Shown piece after piece: positions 57,735-64,000 of a stretch of 64,000 nucleotides of DNA. Each line of letters opens with the position of its first letter. The first letter of the stretch is position 1. This DNA is from Cycas panzhihuaensis. Lineage: Eukaryota > Cycadophyta. The stretch covers positions 249,123,741-249,187,740 of the forward strand of contig CM041465.1 in NCBI GenBank assembly GCA_023213395.1. The letters are read 5' to 3'. Made by a program: the position numbers and the translations under genes. The notes below the pieces were generated by a model that searched no databases, was not told where the DNA came from, and was given only the letters and a program-made list of their open reading frames with translations.

Positions 57735-58959
57735 TTTTTCAAACATTTGATGGGTATACCAAGGGAACCTCTCAAAAATCTATTCATGGTACTAAAATTG
57801 AATTCAGAATACTCAAGCATATTTCATGTCTTCACAATTTCAATTGTACAATGCCATCCAAAGCAAAGCAAATTTCTCCATCTCTATCCATCATGAAGGA
57901 CAATGGTTCCCTTAAAGCTAGGCAATTGTTGATATCACAATCCAAATTGAGGATGAAGAGTGCATTGGACTTGATAGCAAACAAGCAAACTAAAGCATTC
58001 GTGGCACCTATCTTCTTGTTATCAATATAGCTAGGGCAATTTTTCTCGAGATTATGCCTGCATGATCCCTCCTAAAGTGCTCCATGTATATAGAAAGGCA
58101 TGTCCCTGGCCAATGAGTGCCATCTGTCATCCAATTATCATTTTCTCACTTCACTTTTCTGTGCTCCTTCATAAAATCAGGACTCATTTTATTCTTGCTA
58201 AAGTAGCTGTTTAAATTGAAATAGCTCTTGCGATCACAGGGCTCTATGTTGTGCTTTATACATAATGGTACGCAAATTTTAGTAAAACTTCCAACTTCTA
58301 CAAGACCTTCAAACATAAGAAGAGCCCCACCATCACACAATAAGTAGCAAGACAGCTTCTTTATTGGGTATTCAGCTACAAGAATAGCATTGGCTTTGAA
58401 AAGGGTTGCCTCCTTCTCAAGATTAGTAGTAAACACAAGTGCATTAATTCCTAGAATATTAGACCTCCCTCTTAGATTCTGAAGACTGAGCCACTCAAAT
58501 CTGTCCTTGAGAGCATCAAGATCCATCATTCTTTTCGTAAGGCAAAGCTTGGGAAGTTGATTGAGCAGCCATGAAAACCCAAAGCACAGCTCGCAAATAA
58601 TTGGCATTCCCTATAGGCACATTGCATCCTTGTTTGGACGGTGAATCCGCCATATGACGAAGAATTCCATGACCACAAGATGAACTAGCATCAACAATCA
58701 GTATGGGCTGAGAATTCTTGTTGACATCCTAGTCTTCCTAGACAAAGGTTACCTTGAACATTCCCCAAAATTTGGCAGATTCATAAAGTTGCCATTAAGG
58801 CCTCCTCATGCAGATCCTTCCTTGGCCCAAATTGCATTATTGTATCCATAGGTACCCTTCATTTCACAAAGCCATCATGTGTGATAGAACTCCAAAGCCT
58901 GGTTGCTCTTCATCAAAGGGGTTTAGGCGGATTTAACCAAGGATAAATCATGTTCCAAC
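57735..58959 (-). pseudogene. CSLD: Cellulose synthase-like D (CSLD) pseudogene
   Basis: Reads on the minus strand through the middle of a CSLD glycosyltransferase: LSLVKSA; EMKGTYGYNNAIWAKEG; RILSPY, LLMLVHLVVMEFFVIWRIHR (first membrane helices); [59 protein letters not shown]; then, after a deletion of a few dozen residues, [11 protein letters not shown] and [11 protein letters not shown]. CSLDs (about 1,100 residues) make cell-wall glucan or mannan in Golgi or plasma membrane. The catalytic D-D-G reads C-D-G and NLDCDHY is altered. It has several stops and frameshifts, and the catalytic end (QxxRW) is absent. Copia C is inserted at its 5' side. Confidence 0.9.
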
Positions 58960-59176
58960 TGATAGAAAACTAACTTAGACAGAATGAAGATCAGAACTTG
59001 ATATTACATGGAGTCTCACTCCTCTTAAATATACATCACTGAGATGACCGTTACAAATAGAAATGTAACTAACCTACATGAGGCTGCCAAGTGTCACAAC
59101 TCCTATTTGGAGTTACATTTTAAGGGGTGAGTCAACATGACCGCTCTTTGTCTAGATAAAACATTACATTTTAACA
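58960..59176 (-). repeat. 3' LTR of copia C
   Basis: 217 bp, minus strand TGTTAAAATGTAATGTTTTATC…TTCTATCA. CSLD coding sequence begins directly beyond it. Confidence 0.85.
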
Positions 59177-59179
59177 CCC

Positions 59180-59800
59180 TCTCTTAATGTTTTATCTCCA
59201 GTAACCCTAGTTTGTTTCTTAGATATTGAAATCTTTCTTTTCCAAGAGATTTTGTCAGAAGATCTGCAACTTGTTTTGAAGATGGACAATATTCTAGGTC
59301 AATTTCCTTGTTGTGTACTTTTTCCCTTATGAAATGATGATGAACTTCTATATGCTTGGTTCTTGCATGAAGGACTGGATTTTTAGTCAGTTTGATGGTG
59401 CTCGATTATCACATTTGAGAGGAGTTGCTTCTTTTCTCGTCGTTCTAAATCAAATGAAGTTGTCTTAGCCAAACACCTTCACATGTTGCCGCAGAGTCGC
59501 TTTGTATTCTCGCCTGGAAGACAATGCAACGATGGCTTGCTTCTTGCTACACCATGATATTGTCAAGGACCCGAAGAAACAAGATCTACTAGTGGACTTT
59601 CTTTGTTCCTTGTCTCCTACCCAATCAGAGTCGAAGTATCCTGACAATTTTGCTGAACCTCCTTTTGGATACACCAATTTCAGATTTATGGTACCCTTAA
59701 GATATCTCATAATTCTTTTTATGGCCTTCCAGTGTCTTAATTTTGGATTACGCATATATCCGGACACAAGTCCAATTGAGTAAGATATGTCGGGCCCTGT
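59180..59800 (-). pseudogene. Copia C RNase H
   Basis: 59767-59465 reads RIMRYLKGTINLKLVYPKGG, LSGYFDSDWVGDKEQRKSTS and SKKQAIVALSS. Downstream traces encode HARTKHIEVHHHFI and the end of pol near 59220-59400, broken by stops. Confidence 0.85.
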
Positions 59801-59959
59801 TGTCGTGTAGATCGACTTAGATCATTTGTCCGCATGAGTGATATTTGTTGCTTCTTCCATTTCATCTGCTATCAATTCACAATTTGTTTCCATGGGTGTG
59901 GCGCAGGGATTGCAGTTTTCCATTTGGAATCTGATAAGTAGACTTTTGATGTATTTACT

Positions 59960-60604
59960 CTAGGATAGAGTTAAATAATTATGTTGTTGTCCTATCTCCA
60001 GACCCAGGTAGTAATTCAAAAGACCTAGGTCTGTCATCTCAAACTTTTGTTGAAGTTGTTCTTTTATGTCTTCAGAGCCTTCGTTATCACTACCAGTGAC
60101 TAGCATATCATCAACATAAACAACAATTATTGTGACTTTGCCCTCATTTTTCCTCATGTACAAACAGGGGTCTAAATCACAACGTTCAAAGTTGTTTTCT
60201 TCCAGAAAATGATCCAGTTTGACGTACCAGGCTCGAGGAGCTTGTTTCAGCCTGTATAGTGCTTTTTTTAGTTTGCACACTAGATTCTCCTATCCTTCTT
60301 TAACATATCCCTTAAGTTGTTTCATGTAGACCTTGTCTTCCAGTTCTCCATTCAAGAAGGCACTCTTTACATCTAGTTGAAAGATTTTCCAGTTTTGAGT
60401 TGCAGCCAGAGCAATCACTGTTCTTACTGTATTCATTTTGGCAACAGGAGAGAAAGTTTCATCAAAGTCTACTCCGGCTATTTGAGTGTATCCTTTTGCA
60501 ACCAATCTAGCCTTGTATTTTTCTATTTTGCCATTTAGCCCTTCTTTAGTCTTGTAGACCCATTTACAACTGATTGCAGATTTATTGACTGGTAATTCTA
60601 CCAA
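59960..60604 (-). pseudogene. Copia C reverse transcriptase
   Basis: Two frames separated by a stop: 60604-60290 (ISCKWVYKTKEGLNGKIEKY, ARLVAKGYTQIAGVDFDETF, QLDVKSAFLNGEL) and 60280-59960 (LYRLKQAPRAWYVKLD and the intact catalytic Y-V-D-D-M-L-V-T-G). Confidence 0.9.
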
Positions 60605-60613
60605 TTCCCATGT

Positions 60614-62181
60614 CTAATTTCTTTTGATTGAGTCCATTTCATTATCCATGGCTGTTTTCCATACCTGTTCTTCTTGGGCTTCCTGAAATGTCTGAGGCTC
60701 GACCTTGGTTAACAAGGCTCTAGCTTTTTGATTTCTTGTTCTGTGTTCCATTACAGTACCTTGTCCTTCCTCAATTGTTTTAATGTACCATCTGGGCAGC
60801 TTCTTTTGTTTTTGTGCGGCCTCTTCAGTACCAAGTTCTTCTGGATTGACAGTTTCATCTACCGGTTGATTTATTATACCTCCTGTTTGATTTTGGTTGG
60901 ATGTAGGAAGAGAAATTGAAACTTCCTTTGTTGTTACCTCAGCAGCAGGTTCTTTCTCAATTTCTTGATCGATCTTTGTAATTTCCTGTTCGACAATCTT
61001 CTCTCCTTCGTCAATTATTCTGATTTGTCTAGATTCACTATCTCCTTCATTAAAAACTACATCTCTACTCACATAGATTTTGTTGGTTCTAGGATCTATG
61101 CATTTGTAGGCCTTTGAATTTTTACTATATCCTATCATAATACATTCTATGCTTTTTGCATCTAATTTATACCTTTTTTTATCTGGTATATGAACAAAGA
61201 CTTGACTCCCAAAAACTTTGACTGAACTTACATCAGGTTTTCTGCCTGTCCAAGCTTCTTCTGGAGTGATATTTTTTAAGGCCTTTGTTGGACACCGATT
61301 TATGAGATAACATGCTGTACTCACTGCTTCTGCCCAGTAGTTTTTTGGTACACCTTTTTCATAGACCATGCTTCTTGCCATTTCCATTAAGGTTCTGTTT
61401 TTTCTTTCTGCTACGCCATTTGATTGTGGTGTGTATGGAGTTGTAACCTGTCTGCGGATTCTGTGAATTCTGCAGTAGTTCTGAAACTCTTTTGATATAT
61501 ATTCACCTCCTTAAATCGAATGCATTTAATTTTTGCTTCTGCCTCCATTTCTGCTTCTGCTTTGAACTCTTTAAATATTTCAAAAATTTCTGATTTGTTG
61601 TGGAGAAAGTAGACCCATACGTTTCGATTAAAGTCGTCAATGAAGATCAAAAAATATCTGCATCCATTAATAGTAAGTGGTGAGATGGGACCACACAGGT
61701 TAGTATGCATTAGCTCCAACCTTGATTCTACTCTCCAAGTGCTTTCCTTGAAAGGGAGTCGGTGTTGTTTCCCAAACTGACAACTTTTACAAACAAAGTT
61801 ATCAGAAGAGATACAAGGTAATCCATTCACCATTTCAGAATTTTTCATCAATTTCAATGTCTCAATTGGAAGGTGCCCATACTTCAAATGCCAAATTTTA
61901 TTACTAGACTTGACGACAATACAAGCTTTTTCTTCTAGATTAGGAAGTATAGGATTCGACAGAAGTTTGTATAAGTCATTACATCTCACGCCTCTTGCAA
62001 CAGTTTCACCATTCTTTTTCATGTCCAAAATACAACAATATCCATCTTCATCAAAGATGGTTCTCAACCCCTTTTTACTAAGTTGGGAAACAGAAAGAAG
62101 GTTCATTTTTAAATCAGGAACCAATAAAACGTTTTCGATTTTTTTGACATTTCCTTGCAAGTTGACAAAGAATGGTTCCAA
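60614..62181 (-). pseudogene. Copia C integrase
   Basis: 62181-61411: pre-integrase zinc region (HLKYGHLPIETLKLMKN…CKSCQFGKQH). At the first catalytic position it reads M-H-T-N-L-C-G-P: Asp changed to Asn. The second Asp block is lost in a small rearrangement after IKCIRFK. 61387-60614 resumes with AEAVSTACYLINRCPTKALK and EEAWTGRKPDVS, then the C-terminal part and an acidic linker. Two of three catalytic acids are gone. Confidence 0.88.
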
Positions 62182-63278
62182 TTCCTTTTATATCAAGAGC
62201 ATATTTATCACCCAATTCGACTGATCTATCAAGGTTATAGGGTTCCAATGTCTCAAACCAATCTTCACGACTAGTCATGTGTCTTGAAGCTCCTGAATCA
62301 ACGTACCATGTGTCATTGTCTTTGAGGTTGGAAGCCAAGGCAACAATGAAGGCAGTCTCTTCTTCATCTTCATCTGCTTTCTCTTTGTTGTAGCCACCAA
62401 TAGGTCTTTTCCCTTTCTGAATCTCACTTCTTCGCTGAGGGCCTTTGGTAAGGGTAATGTCCACCTTGTCCGCAATGGTAACATATGTCAAAGATTCTAC
62501 ATGCATTGGAGATGTGCCCAGTCCTTCCGCAATTGAAACAAATCCCTGGGTCTCTGCTTCGTCCACGCCCCTAGAGTCTTGCCACCGCCTTGTCCTCTCA
62601 AGTCGGGTGTTATGCTTCGTCCACGGGTTTGGTTTCTGCGTGAGCCCGTGTTCAATCTGGACATAAAGGCATCTTCAAATTCGAGGAGTCTTCATATCTC
62701 TTATTCCTTTGTTCTGTCTCAACAAAGAATCCCGTCAATTCATCAAGAGTTATTTTATTTATTTTTTCAGTATTTATAATGGTGTTGATGGTTGTATCAA
62801 AAGACTTTGGGAGCTTGGTTGTTATTAGTTCTACCAACTCTTGTTCAGAAATCAAACCTCCTGCACTTGATAAATTATTTCATGTTGAAACAACTTTGTG
62901 CATAAAATCTGTTGCATTTTCATTTTCCTTCATATGCAGTCTATACAATTCTTCCTTGAGAGCAATTATTCTTGCTTTATTCTTTTGTCCATACAGGTTC
63001 TCAAGACATTTCCAAATGTCAGAGGACAAATTCAGCTTTTCAACATATATCAGAATTGAGTCAGAAATCGACATTTTCAAAATGTGCACACCTATATTGT
63101 TTCTTTCTTCCCAGTTGGCCAGTTTAGCATCTAAGTCCTTTGGACAAGTCTCAGTCCCAATTGTAATATTCCAAGCATTTTTTATTTTTAAGACAGTTTC
63201 TACTTTAATTTTCCAAACATGATAGTTCAAATCAGTCAATTTTTCTAATTCTGGCAGAGAGAAAAGACCTGAAGCCAT
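62114..63278 (-). pseudogene. Copia C gag and protease
   Basis: Gag starts at 63278, MASGLFSLPELEKLTDLNYH, and continues to 62880 and 62855-62652 with NWEERNNIGVHILKMSISDS and LPKSFDTTINTI. The zinc knuckle reads CYHCGQGGHYPYQ followed by Arg where the last Cys should be. Protease motif W-Y-V-D-S-G-A-S-R-H-M-T is intact near 62270-62310. Frameshifts separate the parts. Confidence 0.87.
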
Positions 63279-63651
63279 TTTGACAGCTGAGATACTAAGA
63301 GACAGAGTGCAAGCCGTACACGATATGAATTTCCATACGAAATTGAACTTGTACGAAATTGTACGATATGTACCTCAAAAGAGAGGTTATGAGACGAGGA
63401 TCCCGGATCTGGTATTAGTTTTCCAAAACAGTTTATGAGTGAGGAGAAAATTGACCCGAAAGACTAGAAAACCTAGTTAGGGCACAACACGTTTTTGCTT
63501 GTAATTTAAAAAATACTTCATAGAATTCCTCAAAGTCTGTCACAAAACTTTTGTAGTACCCAAACATTGAGTTTACAACAGATTTGACTCAGGAATTTCG
63601 AAAATTTTGGGAGAAATTTACTAAAATACCTCCAAACCCGCGCAGCTGATA

Positions 63652-64000
63652 TGTGAAGAGAGGCCTAATGACCTCACAGTCTCAAGATCTAGAAGCTAGG
63701 ATCACTCTAGTTCTAGAAGCACAAATACTTAACAAGTATAATACTCTCAAGATGAAAGAAAGCATAAGATACAAAGCATAAAATGAAGGAACAAGAGAAA
63801 TGATACCAAATGTGTGGGGTTGGAATTGGTCCAACCTCCAAAAGAATAAATAGTTTGATTAGCAAACTGACAGCATAACAATACAGCTCTAACTCTCTTA
63901 TGAGACAATGAGGAGAGGTCTTATTATATAGAGTGAGATGAGAGACCTAAGGCCTTGGATGTTTGATAAGTGTCAAACATCCAAGATACATGCCTTGCAT
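63652..64000 (-). repeat. A-family LTR, cut by the window end
   Basis: The minus-strand sequence parallels copia A's LTR: the CATGTATCTTGGATGTTTGACA inverted repeat, GGTCTCTCATCTCACTCTATA with the TATA box, GTTTGCTAATCAA, GTTGGACCAATTCCAA and AGATCTTGAGACT, ending CTTCACA at 63652. It sits inside C's leader. It is the 3' LTR of an element continuing to the right, or a solo LTR. Confidence 0.75.

Larger units (their letters stand above)
58960..63651 (-). mobile_element. Ty1/copia element C, inserted in the CSLD pseudogene
   Basis: Minus strand. 3' LTR 59176-58960 preceded by a polypurine tract (AAGAGAGGG). RNase H, RT, integrase, protease, gag and leader follow to 63651, where an A-family LTR interrupts the leader. 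The leader is homologous to B's up to GCGCGGGTTTGGAG (about 63645). C's own 5' LTR must lie beyond the window. The flank CCAAC (58955-58959) is the likely TSD. Gag and pol resemble element B throughout. Non-functional. Confidence 0.9.

Noticed and set aside
63796-63809. Apparent primer site GGTATCA on the minus strand beside TGTGTGG
   Set aside because: Alignment with copia A's LTR shows this lies inside the LTR; the LTR end is at 63652.
1-64000. Bacterial-type operons, CRISPR arrays, toxin genes or infectious animal viruses
   Set aside because: None seen; all reverse-transcriptase genes here are plant LTR retrotransposons with copia or gypsy gene order.

Overview
This is plant nuclear DNA, AT-rich and intron-bearing. 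It is packed with old, mutated LTR retrotransposons nested in one another. I infer a large-genome seed plant, possibly a gymnosperm, because the LTR pairs are well diverged and genes are sparse; no sequence here names the species. I see no bacterial operon, CRISPR array, rRNA or convincing tRNA gene. The only likely intact host gene is at 6303-7809 (minus strand), of which the last two exons can be read.

Layout. 1-905: 5' end of a minus-strand Ty1/copia element (I) inserted in a broken DUF4283/zinc-knuckle gene (906-1415). 2784-3014: solo copia LTR with a perfect 5-bp target-site duplication (TSD). 6303-7809: host gene 3' end. 8872-9243: coding-like remnant. 9852-27875: Ty3/gypsy element D (TSD CTCAC) with a third reading frame downstream of pol; copia element A (17891-25601, TSD ACAAG) has landed inside that frame. 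30175-34973: gypsy element E (minus), with gag and protease but no reverse transcriptase or integrase. 35342-49876: chromovirus F (minus). Its 5' LTR is split by G (40821-49634), a non-coding LTR-type element carrying pieces of host genes. G is in turn split by copia B (42632-47941, TSD TTCTT). 51880-54650: eroded gypsy pol (H). 56090-56930: fragment of a D-family element. 57735-58959: a cellulose-synthase-like D (CSLD) pseudogene, cut at 58960 by copia C (minus). C's leader is in turn interrupted by an A-family LTR that runs off the window end.

The autonomous families (A, B, C, D, F) encode the usual gag, protease, integrase, reverse transcriptase and RNase H, but every one has stops or frameshifts, so none should move by itself. 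B and A have the most similar LTR pairs (about 95% and 97% by hand count); D, F and G look older, in agreement with the nesting.

The most unusual object is element G. Between its LTRs and outside B lie, in one orientation, an NSA2 (ribosome biogenesis) N-terminal fragment fused to a SUMO-like/Rad60-SLD domain fragment with an intron-like gap, plus at least three further coding-like segments I cannot name. This looks like multi-gene fragment capture by a non-autonomous retroelement.
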